A stretch of 64,000 nt of DNA from Neoceratodus forsteri (GCA_016271365.2 JADMNL010000028.1:54268001-54332000), one strand, 5' to 3'; shown: positions 45,480 through 57,261, numbered from the stretch's first letter. Notes: generated from the sequence alone by a model not told the origin. Numbers and translations: made by a program.

Positions 45480-46920
45480 TCCACCGAGTGAGAGGGGAGT
45501 GACTGAGCTCAACTGAGCTCTGTCGGGACTGCTGCAGATTTGTTTGTGTTCAGACAAAGGCCCCAACACTCTTGTGCCCAGTACTAAAGGGCAGCCTGCA
45601 GCACTGGGAGAAACAGAACGAGGCGCATGAGGGGAGGGGAATGAGTGAACTCACCAAACACTGTCAGGACTGCTGCGGATTTGTTTGTGGGCAGAAAAAG
45701 GCATCAATACAGGCAGAGGCCCAGTACAAAATGCCAGCCTGCAGTGGTGGGAGAAACAGTACGAGTGAGTGAGACAAGGGTACTTAGTGAGCTCAACAGA
45801 GCTCTATCAGGACTGCTGGGATTTCTTTGTGGGCAGAAAAAGGCACCAATGCAGGCAGGAGCCCTGTACAAAAGGTCAGCTTGCAGCGCCAGGAGAAACA
45901 GAATGAGCGATGAGAGAGGGAGACTGAGTGACCTCAAAGGAGCTCTGTTGGGACAGCTGCTGATTTCTTTGTTGACAGACAAAGGTGCCAATGCAGCCAG
46001 GAGCTCCATAGAAAAGCGCAGTCTGCGGTGCCAAGAGAAACAGAACGAACGAGTGACAGAGCATTGTGGAGCGAGCTCAATGGAGCTCTACTGTGACTGC
46101 TGCAGATTTCTTTGTGGGCAGAAAATGCGGCAAGCAGGCAGGAGCCCAGTACAAAGGCCAGCTTGCAGTGCCACCAGAAACGGAATGCGAGAGTGACAGA
46201 GGGGGAGTGAGCAAGCTCAGTGGAGCTGTGTCGGACTGCATCAGATTTCTTTCTGGCCAGAAAAAGCCGCCAATGCATGCAGGAGCCCAGTACAAAAGGG
46301 CAGCCTGCAGTACCAGGACACACAGAATGAGCGAGTGATGGAGGGGGAGTCAGTGAGCTCAACAGGGCTCTGCTGGGACTGCTGCAGATTTCTTTGTGGG
46401 CAGAAAAGGGCAGCAATTCATGCAGGGGTCCAGTACAAAAGGGCAGCCTGCAGTGGCAGGAAAACCAGAATGAGAGAGTGAGTGAGCTCAGCAGAGCTGT
46501 ATTGTAACTGCTGCAAATTTCTTTGTGGGCATAAGAAGCAGCAAGCGCAGGCAGGAGCCAGTAGAAAGGGCAGCCTGCAGTGCTGGCAGAACAGAATGAG
46601 CGAGTAGAGAAGGGGGTGAGCAAGCTCAGCGGAGCTTTGTCAGGACTGCTGCAGATTTCTTTGTGGGCAGAAAAAGGTGCCAACAGGGCAGGAGCCCAAT
46701 ACAAAAGGGCAGCCTGCAGCGCCAGGAGAAACAGAATGTGCGAGTGAGAGAGGGGGAGTGAGCCACCTCAATAGAGCTCTGTCAGGACAGCTGTGGATTT
46801 CTTCCTCAGCAGAACAAGGTACCAATGCAGGCAGCAGCTCAGTACAAAAGAGCAGCCTGCAGCACCGGGACAAACAGACTGAGCCAGTGACAGAGGGCCA
46901 CTGAGCGAGCTTAACAGACC
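45480..46920 (-). repeat. Tandem array G, ~10 copies of the ~142 bp unit, reversed
   Basis: Reverse complement of the unit at 30,635-33,985: GATTTCTTTGTGGGCAGAAA recurs about every 142 bp, together with GGCAGCCTGCAG. A 256-residue frame is open on the minus strand at 45,934-46,704 but passes through different frames of the unit, so it is not taken as a gene. Confidence 0.92.
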
Positions 46921-46957
46921 AACGCAATCAACATTCGGCATTGACAAATGCTTGTTT

Positions 46958-48164
46958 AAAGGTGAAATAATAAAAGGAGAGCTCCGTTAATGGCTTGAAC
47001 TGTGCTTTCACCAGTACTCATTTTTGAACACCTAATGCTTAACATCACCTTCTGTGCGCCTATTATAAACTATCATGCAGCAGACAGCTCCCTTACTTTA
47101 TGGAACAAAAACAAAATGTGGAGAAACATCTACAAATACTGGTTAAATCATTTAAGCCATATTAAAATGGAGCACTCCTTTAATCCTTGTAATATTTCAA
47201 ATTTGACAAGAAATGCGAAATAAGTCAAAACGGAAAAATTGCATCGTACAAGTGGGAGATAAGGGGCAACCTAAAATAGAAGTGTAGCTCAATATTTTCA
47301 CCACTACAATGCACCGCTGCTTTAAAAGCAAGACCCTCATGGAGTCTTGTCCTCCCCACCCAAAAAAACTCATAAAATATAATTCCCTTTCCAACTCTGG
47401 GAGAGCTTCCCCCTCAAGGCCTAGTCTCCCATTTTTTTTATTTGTATTATTATTAGTCACATCTCCCACTTGAACTTCATGTGCTTCTGCTATCTTTTGT
47501 AAGAAACACTCATTCACCATCAAGACTGCACTGGTGACACATTAGCAGGAACGGCAAGTCTCCCAGTTTACCACTCAGGTTCCCACCATGATAGGGTTGC
47601 AGTTGTTGTTCATCCTGTTATAAGCATGTCAGTTTATAACAAAAAAGTGGTCTAAATACTTTTTTCAATAAAATGATTATAATTAATGGGTTGTGTCTTT
47701 TTCCATTAAAAAAGCCATGTATTCATCTCCATAATACCCGAGTAGGTATTATGGAATTGAGTGCGTATAATGAATCATATGCAATGTTACATCTGGCAAT
47801 CTAGACTACCCTAGGCTCCATACATAAGTGATTGTACTTCTGCTGTGGAAAAAAAGACAACACATTCATTACATAAAACACAATATGGGGTGCAGTGTGT
47901 TTAACTTGAATTTAACACACACCCTCGTTGTTGGATGGCTACCATAAACCCTGCCATCCAACAACTCGGGTGTGTGTTAAATTCTCCTAACAACACTGCA
48001 CTTCATACTTTATCTTATATGTATTCATAATAACCAGCGATCGCATCACTATGTACCAGGAGTACAAAATATGCAGCTCAGAATCTTACCTACTGTCACA
48101 GTGCCATCACAGGCAACACACTCACAGAGTATTTGTGATCTGTGCCACTGGAAGCTCCGTTTTA
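46958..48164. other. Non-coding spacer, no gene seen
   Basis: AT-rich, without recognisable protein coding. A short near-perfect palindrome (CCATAATACC-cgagta-GGTATTATGG) lies at 47,731-47,756. The hairpin element at 47,891-48,000 is listed separately. A stretch at 47,002-47,223 gives a 73-residue frame without family motifs. Confidence 0.5.
47891..48000. repeat. Fold-back (MITE-like) hairpin element
   Basis: The left arm TGCAGTGTGTTTAAC ... GTTGTTGGATGGC and the right arm GCCATCCAACAAC ... CAACACTGCA (47,953-48,000) are inverted copies with small gaps. The arms contain the GGGTGTGTGTTA phrase, which is also present in the hairpin at 43,807-43,948. Confidence 0.8.
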
Positions 48165-48365
48165 TGTTTGCTTGCAGCATGTGCAAGAAACATAGTGCCA
48201 TCATCTGAGTTTTCAGAGTGTGTCAGCATCTTCCAATTCAGTCAGTGTGTTTGCAGGCATGGTCACAGTTCTCCAATCACTGCTGAAGCTGTCTATGACA
48301 GCAGTCAAAATGCAGTGGCATACAGTTGAAAGAGGGAGCTACGCTCAGTGAGCAGCTCCTCCCCC
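48165..48365 (+). mobile_element. Isolated module A of the modular element
   Basis: It begins TTTTATGTTTGCTTGCAGCATGTGCAAG and runs through AACATAGTGCC, CAGTCAGTGTGTT and ATGCAGTGGCATACAGTTGA to the GAGCAGC phrase, then stops. B to T are absent, so this is an end fragment. Confidence 0.75.
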
Positions 48366-50283
48366 CCACACACACAGATCAACTGTGTCAGTTATCTGAT
48401 AGGATGGTGTAGTCTTGTCTAGCTTAGAGACAAGCCACATCATTACTTTAATAAACTGTTCCTGCCAAAGGAGGACCACCAAAATGTGTGGGTGCCTAAC
48501 AGTCCTTACCCGCCAGCTCTCCAAAGCACACCTTCATGGACTCCATGGGTTCTAATCCTCCAGAAAAAAATACCTCAGCATTTGATGTGAAAACTCAGAC
48601 TTCGTTATGTGTAATTCCAAGCATTTTGTCTTACTAGACTCTGTCAATGTGAACTCCCCACTGCTAAAACCTATGTAAACGAACTAGGCGTACTGTACTA
48701 CCTGCAGCTGAAGCAAAGAACTGCCAGAATGCACAAAGGAGAACATACTGCTATGCATTTCAGCAGCAGCCAGTGGGGAGGTTTTCATGACTGAAGCACT
48801 TTAATGCACCTTTTAGTTCTGTCATATACACACCCCTATGTGGTAATTCACTAAACTGCACACACAGTCTGGTAATGCAGTTTCAAAATATTTTTTCTCT
48901 GAATTGCCGTGAGCTGGCATTTAGATAGAATCACACTGCTCTTTCTCAAATCAGATGCTCAATGAAGTCACATCACCTTATGACCCTAAACATCTTAGGG
49001 CTGGACATGTGCCCTAACAAAATAGCGAAAACTAGGTATAGAAAAAGAAAACACAAATTCAACTGTAGCTCACGATCAATTCACCTTTTCTCTGGTGAAT
49101 CTGAAGCTGCCTAACAGCCCAACCCTGGTGCTCATGCACTCCTTCACCCACACAACATATGGCCGACGGGGTGCTGTTGCATTTATTTATAATTTCCTGA
49201 TCTCGTTGCTGCCACCATACTGATACAGTAATACTTGTTATGGCTCGAAAACTGCTTGACATTAGCTGAATTATAAACGGCATCCCTGTTTGATGCTGTG
49301 GTGTGGAATATGGTGGTACTCAAATTTTAAGCCAAGTATTACATGCAGATATGTTGTTATTGACTCATGTCACTTACCATTTTATACATCTATTGATTTT
49401 TTCAATTCACTTTTGCTGACAAATGTTGATTGCAGGGATTCTGGTGTCACAATTCAGTTCAGCGACGTGTAACATCTTAGTGCAGATGCTAAGTAACTGT
49501 TCTAAAATGCTGAAAAAGTTAACAGTGATGAAAGTGCATGAACTTCTTTCTTCCGTGTCTGGAGCTGTAGTGGTGTTATTGGCAAGTGCATGTCCCTTTG
49601 CTCCAGATCTATCAGTGAGATGTCTATTCTGTGCAATGGACAGTGGCTGAATGTTATCAGCTGACAGTTTTCATTTCACTATCAACAGATAAATATTCAG
49701 GGCTTTGCAAATGCAACTTTGCTGGTAGCACAGTTTCATGCCCCCAAGTGTCTCATCAGTTAGTGGTTATATCTTAACCGATGATCACAAAAAGTATGAA
49801 AAAGATTTGCCGCTGAGTAATGTAAATGCCAATCCACCTAAGCACCTTTAGGCTGCAAACATAATTTGAGCAGTAGTAGGGTTCTGGACGTGTATCCTCC
49901 ATGGCACAGCAACGGTTAATAAGTTTAAGCACATTCTCAGGACATTGTTTCACTTGCCCCTCTCCCACTACGATCCTGGTTACCGAAATAAACCTGACAT
50001 TTTAGTATCTGTTTTACATCTTGGCTCAGTTAGGCAAACAGTGCTGTAAGAACATAAATGGACATGTAAATGGGGACTATAAGAACATGCCGTGGGTGCT
50101 TGTGCCTTAGTCCAGCTGTGCAACATCAGCCTGAAGCTCAGGTAGGGCTTACTGTCTACTACTTTGTTCACCCCCCATGTACCTGCACCATTTCACATCC
50201 TCCCTTGATCTACAGTGAGTGGATTGCTCATTCATACGTCACATATGCATGCATAAAAAAAAAAAAAGGTCTTCAAAAATTAA
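48366..50283. other. Unassigned DNA of 1.9 kb, no gene seen
   Basis: Open frames are short and give no recognised motifs. No repeat shared with the rest of the window was noticed. It may be one of the few single-copy stretches here. Confidence 0.5.
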
Positions 50284-50584
50284 GATACATTTATTATGTT
50301 TGTTATGTTTGCTTGCACGCATGTGCAAGAAACATAGTGCCATCATCCGAGATTTCAGAGGTGTGTCACCCGCTCTTCCAATTCAATCAGTGTGTTGGCA
50401 GGTGCAGCCCTGTAGCAATGCATGATGGAGCTATCTATGACAAGCTCAAAATGCAGTGGCATTCGGCAAAGGGAGCTATGCTTCAGTGAGAGCAGCGATA
50501 AGATATCGCTTGCTCATGCGCCAGCTCCCCCACACACGCCCGCACACAGGCGTCAGCGTGCCCCCTCAGCACACACACACTGTA

Positions 50585-50880
50585 TAGCCGATAGGTGCCC
50601 AATCCCCGTCGGCTGTGCTACTCCCCACCCAAAGCCTTCCAAATGCCAAGCTGGGTGCCCACCCCAGCGTGGCAACTCATGTTGATATAGCCGGGGGGTG
50701 CCCAATCCCCATCGGCTCCACTGTCTCCCCCTGAGTAGTTGGGTGCCACGCTGGAGCCCACCCCAGCGTGGCAATGGATGCTTGGGCAATGGGGTGCCCA
50801 ATCCCATTGGCTGAATGTCCCCAATCTGTTCTTGTGCCATGCTGGGAACCCACCCCAGCATGGCAAACGCCCCGCGTCAT
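50585..50880 (+). repeat. Module B, three GC-rich hairpin repeats
   Basis: Repeats of about 85-95 bp each carry GGGTGCCCAATCCC and the hairpin TGCCACGCTGGG-agccca-CCCAGCGTGGCA. In the unit at about 50,837 both arms change together (TGCCATGCTGGG / CCCAGCATGGCA), so the pairing stays perfect. Confidence 0.8.
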
Positions 50881-51001
50881 CATTGGAAACAAAAGAACAC
50901 CTGTAAAGAAAAACGGTTCCACATAGTCTCCCTGGCCCTCCCTCAACTCGCACCCACCCACTGCACACCCTGCCTCCCACACACCCCCACCCCATACTTA
51001 C

Positions 51002-51071
51002 CTCTGGACCTCGGGCGACGATCTTCAGTGGACCGGAACCTGCCTGGCACTCTTTCAAAGCCGACCGCGAA
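51002..51071 (-). other. Exon-like block in module C (copy 7)
   Basis: On the minus strand, 70 bp between TTTCCTCAG and GTAAGTATGGGG. The downstream acceptor-like TTTTTCTTTACAG is at about 50,902-50,914. Sizes agree with copies 1, 2 and 5. Confidence 0.52.
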
Positions 51072-52375
51072 CTGAGGAAATGCCAGTAAGCTATATAATG
51101 GGCTAGATAGGGGTTTTCAACTTTGTTGCATATCTCAGGCATTTTTGGGAATTTTGCACCAAATTTTCAACATGGGGTTTTTGGGACCCCTTCTCATGAA
51201 TGATGTCACTGTCATGGCGTTAGTCGGGCCCAAAGGGTGATTTCACAGTCACTGCGTGAAATCACCTTTCGGAACTGATTAATGAAATGACACTGCCAGT
51301 GTTCATAAGGTGGGGTCTCAAGAAGCCTATTTTGAAAATTTGGTGGAAAAATTTCAAAAAACGACTGTTTTACAAGTGTGCGTTACGCAGTTCCTACACA
51401 CGCTCGTAAGTTCGCAAATTTTCAATATTTTCACTCCAGATTTTCAACATTGCCATTTTACCACACCTTCTTATAAGAAGTACAGTTGTCGTTTTTCACA
51501 TTTCACCCAAAATGTGTTTCCACCTATGTAGCGCACAATGGCGCAGTCGGTGTGTGAAATCAATGTATGGGACACATTAAGAAAATCACAGTGACACTGA
51601 TCATGAGCAGAGGTCTTAAAATGCCTGTGTTGAAAATTGGTGAAAAATTCTAAAAATGACTGTTTTACAAGTGTGCTGCACAGTTCCCACATCGCCGTAA
51701 GTTTGCTGAATTTTAATATTTTCACTCCAGATTTTCAAAATTGCCATTTTACCACACCTCCTCATGAGCAGTACAGCTGTCATTTTTCACATCCTGCCCA
51801 AAACATGTTTCCGCCCATGTTGCGCACAATGGCGCAGTCGGTGTGCGAACACAGTGTATGGGACACATTAAGAAGATCACAGTGTCACTGTTCATGAGCA
51901 GAGATCTTAAAATGGCAATGTTGAAAATTTGATGAAAGAATTCCTAAAAATGACTGTTTTACGAGCGTGCGTTGCACAGTTCCCACGCACACTCGTAGGT
52001 TTGCAAATTTTTAATATTTTCACTCCAGATTTTCAACATTGCCATTTTACCATACCTCCTTATGAGCAGTACAGCTGTCATTTTTCACATCCTGCCCAAA
52101 TGTGTTTCCGCCCATGTAGCGCACAATGGCGCAGTCGGTGTGCAAACTCAATGTATGGGACACATTAACAAAATCACACTGACACTGTTCATGAGCAGAG
52201 GTCTTAAAATGGCTATGTTGAAAATTTGGTGAAATAATTCCTAAAAATGACTGTTTTATGAGTGTGCATTACGCAGTTCCTATGCACGCTCGTAAGTTTG
52301 CAAATTTTCAATATTTGCACTCCAAAGACTTCCAAATACCTATACAGCACATAGAAGCAAGCAACATTTGGTATT

Positions 52376-53492
52376 GTTAAAGATTTCCTGTCCTGACGGA
52401 TCCCCCCTCCCCGTAGTGAACTCTGCCAAATACCTAGGGGTCACCCTTGACCCCAACTCGACCTAGGTGTAGCCACATCCTAAACATCTGTAGGGCAGTT
52501 AACTGAAGCTGGGCCTGGCCTACAGGGCCAAGTTCAACCTCACACCAGTGGCTAGACTAGCCCTCATGAAGGTGTTCTTCTTCCCTCTCTCAGCTATGGG
52601 CTGCAACTATTCGCTCACCCCCCAGACTCATCTTACTTTCCGGTGGCACACGACATACAACAACATCTGTCGCTTTACCCTTGCTGTCCCCCGCCTCACC
52701 CATCGCTGTGAGTTATACGATAAACTTCGATGGCTCTCCCCAGCTGGACTTCAGGGTGGGCTGCCTCACGGACAAAGTGTTCAGAACTGGCACCCCCCCA
52801 GAGCTGGCACTGCTCCTGCCGCTAACTGACACCACTATCTACCACCTTAGGTCCCAGGCCCCTGGGATTCTCATGGTCCCCTCCACCCGTACCCTCATGG
52901 GTGACCGAGACTTCGCCGCATATGCGCCCAGACTCTGGAACTCCCTTCCAGTGCATACCCATTTGTCCTCCTCCCACCTGTGCTTCCGTAACTCCCTCTG
53001 GGGTTTCCTGAAACTTGCCTCAGCGTGCGACTGCCCTAAGCCTCCCTAGAGAATTTCTCAATACGGTTGCTCTTCCAGTTTTCAAAGTTTGCCTCCCTCA
53101 GATACTGCCCAATAACTCCTGCTGTTTTCCTTGACTCTACCACTTTACCAGGGTACTCAACCTAGGGCACACTGCCCATGCCAAGGTTCCCTGGACATTG
53201 CCTTTCTAAATTGTCTCAAACGTGAAAAATGTGTATATGCTTTTTGTTGTAATTCTGTAGGTGACCTACTCACCCCAGGGGTACATTAACCTTAACAGTT
53301 ATAAGTTGTATTATGACCGTCCACACCCCTGGACTATGTTACTATTTCCCACATGTTGTCATGCTGTACTTACTCTCTACTGTTAATAATGTCTGTATCC
53401 CTATGTTGTACTCTCCCGGGTCATTCCTGAAAATAGGCATAATACTTGTCTAGTGTACTTACCGGTCAACAAAAGCTAAATAAATAAATAAA
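52376..53492 (+). mobile_element. L2/Rex1-like LINE 3' fragment inserted in copy 7
   Basis: It reads AKYLGVTLDPN near 52,425, then TPVARLALMKVFFFPLS and CRFTLAVPRLTHRCELYDKL. After a frame change come CLTDKVFRTGTPPELALLL and MGDRDFAAYAPRLWNSLP to about 53,049. The last phrase matches the ending of L2/Rex1-type ORF2. The 3' UTR ends in a (TAAA)-type run at 53,479-53,492. The modular element is continuous across it (GGTATTG before, ACAAATGCTTG after), so the insertion is younger. Clade assignment is from motif pattern only. Confidence 0.75.
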
Positions 53493-54166
53493 TTGACAAA
53501 TGCTTGTTACACCTCCCCATAAACAGTACGGCTGTCATTTTTACATCTTGTTCAGAATGTTCTTGCACCTGTGGTGCTAAATGCCGTAGTCACTGTGCTT
53601 AAGCAGCTTCGCCAAGAAACTGATATTCCCCTGTTTATGAGGTGGGGGTCACAAAAAACATGTTGAACATTTGGGTGAAAATACCAATGAATGCCTAAGG
53701 TATTAGGGTTTCCAACCATAACGCCTAACCCTGTAGAGAATGACAGGCATCAGGGGTGTGACTTGGGATTCTTGCCTGTAATGCTCATACCATTCCACAC
53801 CCTGCAGCCAGTGAGAAGCATTGAGGTATGCCTTGGACTTTTATTTAAAGTTCACCCATTCTCTATACTCGCACCCATCCCACTGTATTTCCTAGTGGAA
53901 TGGGGTGCTATAAAACCAAAGACCCCAAGGAACACCCGTGACACTTGCCAGTGCCTGCAGGTGTAGTCGTGTGACTGAAATGGCGGGCTGTTATGCCTGA
54001 CGACTCAAAGGCACACCCCAATGCCTGTCACCTCTCGCAGGGTGGTGGTGGGTTAGCTTCAGTTCAATACTCACTGCCATTCCTATTACGCAGCTCTGTA
54101 ACTTCTACACTACCACTGCCAATGCCAGCAAGCAAACATTAGGCATTGACAAATGCTTGTTTAGAA
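53493..54166 (+). repeat. Module F/T of copy 7
   Basis: It contains GACAGGCATCAGGGGTGTGA, repeats of ATGCCTGTCAC next to CTGCAGG, then CTACACTACCACTGCCAATG, and the end GCAAGCAAACATTAGGCATTG-ACAAATGCTTGTT, read in two parts. It matches 29,080-29,829 and, inverted, 7,583-7,745 and 44,770-45,066. Confidence 0.8.
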
Positions 54167-55000
54167 TAGAAACAAACAAAAAGCTTTTCATGTTATTGCA
54201 TGAACCGCAGCAGCACATGTGCAAGATTCCAAGAAATGACAACCCTTTCAGATTTCCCTACAGGCATTTTTGAGGTGAAAACATAAATGAATACGACAGC
54301 CATCTCAATCTCAACCCTAAACAAACTGATCCCAGTTAACTGCTTACATGCTCATAGTGGTGAGACTGGCAGTCGGACACACAACACCAGATCCAAAGGA
54401 AGAGCAAAACCTGTTCAATTTGCTCTGTGTTATCATGTAACAAATAAGCAACCTCTCTTAAATACTCTGTTAGGTTAACTGTTCTACATGTCTCAGCCTT
54501 TTACATTACATTCTCGGCTGCAGTGAGAGAAGCACAGGATGCACATCTTGGTCAGGTACTGCTTAGGTGATCTGCTCTACAGGTGTAATAGACTCATACC
54601 CCATCTAAAGCAGGGAATGCCACAGGACTCAGCCCAGGGATGATGGGATAACAGTGAGAGCCATGGAGGACTTGTAACCAGGTTCCTTGGCAGCCTCAGC
54701 ACGCTAAATCATAACCTCATCCAAACCACAACACCTGACCATCAGTTATTCTCTCACAGCTACACACCCTCATTTTAATTGTAAGGACATTTCTAAACAA
54801 AACAAAAGCTTATTCCAAAGCACATTTACACAACCCAGAGTGAGTGAGTGAGTGAGTGAGTGATAATAAGTAGTAATGCATGTCTTGGGTTGGAGCATCT
54901 GATTATGCCTCATCTCTCACAACTACATAATGCATGCATTATTCCCTTAAAATCACACACACACACACAAGCACACACTACTGTGTTTTATTACTGACAG
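54167..55000. other. Non-coding spacer with microsatellites
   Basis: A (GAGT)n run lies at 54,838-54,863 and an (AC)n run at 54,953-54,978. No gene was recognised. Confidence 0.55.
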
Positions 55001-56186
55001 TCACATGGATAATTTATTTTTGTTCTTAATTCCTGCTAAAAACTCTTAACTCATGGCCCTCCTGAAGGTCCAGGAAGTGAGAGGACTTTATTAAAAGCAC
55101 AGTTTCTGGAGCTGGAAGGACACTGCTTTCTTCAACTGAGCTGTGTGAGAAATTCTATATTGCACTTGATATCTGCAACGAACGTGCACTTTTGCTTAAT
55201 TCTGTGGGAGGTGAAACTAACTACCCTTGGTAATTGCTTTTTATTCACATTTATTTAGTGTTTAACCAAGAAGAGGCTTGCAAACTCTGTTTATCTTGTT
55301 AGTAACTTCAGAAAGATTTAAATACTGCATTTGGGTAGGTCATTGGAGGTAGCTAGATTGCCTACTAGGATTTTCTGACAGTTAAACTATTTTAAATGAA
55401 TTAAAGGTGGCTGAGGAGTTGAAAAGAAACTTGTAAACTCTGCTTATCTTGGAAGTAACCTCATAAGTGTTTGAATACTGCATTCTGGTTGTCCCTTGGG
55501 GTAGCTGGATTGACTACTAGGATTTTGGGACAGAAACAATTTTAAATAATTTACTGGTGCGTAGGAGTTTGTGATAGTTAAACTCTTTTAACAAAGTTAC
55601 TGGGATTAAGGGTGGTCACAGAAAACCTGCAGTGTGAAACAGGAAAAGACAGTCTTTCAAGCAACAGAGGGTGGTGGAACTAGGTTTACGTTTGTTTGTT
55701 ACAATTCTTAAGATTTTCAGTGCAGGAAGAGTTTAAAGCACAGCTGACTTATTTTGGGGCTGACTGCTTTCAGAGCACAAACCACCAGGCCTGTTTTGGG
55801 GCTGGGGAGGTTTACCTGTGTCTGACTTGGATGTGTGGATTTTTCTCTGATTGATTAGCAGGGTATTTCTCTATCAAATTGTTGTGTAGGGCATCTTGCT
55901 GACAGGAAGGCACTCATTGCAGCAGTGGGTCAGAGCTTCTAGCTGATTGTTTCATGGGGCACAGTTTAGGCCCAACCCTTCCCACCCTCACCCCACCCAC
56001 CCCTGGAAATAGTTCCTTTATACCTGGGGTTCTGACATCATTTCCTCAAGAGTGCAAGGTGCATGTCACTGTCATATCCTCTCTAGCACACTGCACTGAC
56101 AATATAAGCATAAACATTGTATAATATAAATATATATTTCTACATTACAAACAAATCACACACACACACAAAAAAAAAATAAAAAA
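55001..56186 (+). other. Probable CR1 5' UTR with ~153 bp tandem duplication
   Basis: Two similar blocks start at 55,271 and 55,424 (AAGAGGCTTGCAAACTCTG / AAGAAACTTGTAAACTCTG ... CTACTAGGATTTT) and run to about 55,576. The region ends in a (CA)n-A run at 56,156-56,180 just before ORF1. It may be the promoter region of the CR1 that follows; the left limit is not determined. Confidence 0.45.
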
Positions 56187-57140
56187 ATGTGGGGAGTAGT
56201 ACAATGTAATGGCTGTTGGGCAGCAGTCTTCTGGGAGTCTTTCTGGAGGCTGAGATGTTGCCCTATTTGCAGACAACTCTCTGCCCTGAGGGAGGAAGTT
56301 GCCAGTCTTCAGGCCACACTGGACAGTAGTACGGGGACCTTCCCCCAGGCCACACTGGACAGTAGGAAGGGAACCTCCCCCATACAGGGAGCACCAGAGC
56401 CACCACCACTTCCTCAGAGGTTGCAAAGAAAGCACAGCAGTTGGACCACAGTGGGCTCAGGGAGGGTGAGGATGGTGGAACAGAGGCACACCCAGTCAGT
56501 TGTTCCACACCACAATCCATACACCATTCTGGGGGAGCATAGCTCCCCTATGGATATACCCGCAGAGGAGACTAAGGAGGGTGCAGACAACTGTCACAAA
56601 GGAGGCCCTCAGGAAGGAGGCAGAGGGCACCACAGGGAAAGAAAGCAGCTCCTGGTGGAGGACTCAATTATTAGGGGGATAGAACTGGGGGAAGCAGGGA
56701 AAACTGAAGTAAGGTGCCTGCCTGGTGCCATGGCTTGGAGGGACAGGAAGCGCATCCTTAGGATCATGAGAACAGTTGCACGGGAGTCTGAGCTGGACGT
56801 CATTGTTCACCTAGGGACAAATGACTTAGCTCATCATGAGATTAGAGCAGTGCAGAAGGACTTTGTAGAGTTGGGGAGGGGCTTAAGACAAGTAGCACAC
56901 ACAGTATCCTTCTCAGAGGTACTGCCTGTCAGTGGCATGGGTGAGGTGAGGGTACTTGCACCATGCAGTTTAACAAATGGTTGAAAAAATGGTGTGGAGC
57001 ACAGGGTTTGGCTTCATTGGACTGGGGTTCCCCTGGAGGGACACCAGCCTATACTGGCAGGATGGTCTGCATCTGTCCAGGAAGGGAACAAGTCTTTTGG
57101 GCAATCAGTTTAAATGCTTCATTGGCAAGCCTTTAAACTA
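56187..57140 (+). pseudogene. CR1 ORF1 with SGNH esterase domain
   Basis: Near the start is a Cys pair with a leucine-rich coil (CPICRQLSALREEVASLQ), at about residues 28-45. A low-complexity linker follows. The esterase has LLVEDSIIRGIELGEAG (block I, serine of the usual GDS now after E-D), CLPGAMAW, and DVIVHLGTNDLAHHE (block III with the Asn), at about residues 150-215. The frame breaks between 56,930 and 56,984, and block V continues in another frame as WQDGLHLSRKGTSLLG (57,055-57,100) with the Asp-His pair. CR1 ORF1 proteins with esterase domains are known and may act in RNA or membrane binding. Disrupted here. Confidence 0.85.
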
Positions 57141-57261
57141 GTCAAGGGGGGGAGGCACTGATAAGCAGCAGGAAAATCCCAGCCTCCCCCTACAAAACAG
57201 GGTACTAAATGAGAAAGGTCAGTGGGGGATGCCGCTACAGAAGGTAAAGCCATCAAAAAGT

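Larger units (their letters stand above)
44770..46957 (+). mobile_element. Modular element copy 6 (F hairpin-E-array G-T)
   Basis: It starts at AACAAACATTTGTCAATGCC (44,770) and ends at GGCATTGACAAATGCTTGTT (46,957), an inverted pair of about 28 bp. TA precedes the left end and follows the right end, which could be a TA target duplication. Inside are a 295 bp hairpin (44,770-45,066), one and a half E units (45,070-45,475), and about ten reverse-oriented ~142 bp units (45,480-46,920). A to D are absent. It has the best-defined ends of any copy. Confidence 0.75.
50284..54166 (+). mobile_element. Modular element copy 7, most complete (A-B-C-D-E-F/T)
   Basis: A is at 50,284-50,540 (TATGTTTGCTTGCACGCATG). 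B is at 50,585-50,880, C at 50,881-51,150, D at 51,155-51,352, E at 51,353-52,330 (period marks 51,338, 51,633, 51,921 and 52,219), and F/T at 52,331-54,166, interrupted by a LINE at 52,376-53,492. The 12-mer ATGTTTGCTTGC lies near the left end (about 50,303) and, inverted, near the right end (about 54,130). TA follows the right end, as in copy 6. Without the LINE the copy is about 2.8 kb. No transposase frame is present. Confidence 0.78.

Noticed and set aside
47002..47223. A 73-residue frame with an L1-like feel (W, YKYW spacing)
   Set aside because: No diagnostic motif such as the zinc knuckle or an RT block could be found.
52376..53049. Initial reading of the 93- and 122-residue frames as a host gene
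   Set aside because: Their phrases match the C-terminal part of L2/Rex1-type LINE ORF2, and a TAAA-rich tail ends the insert.
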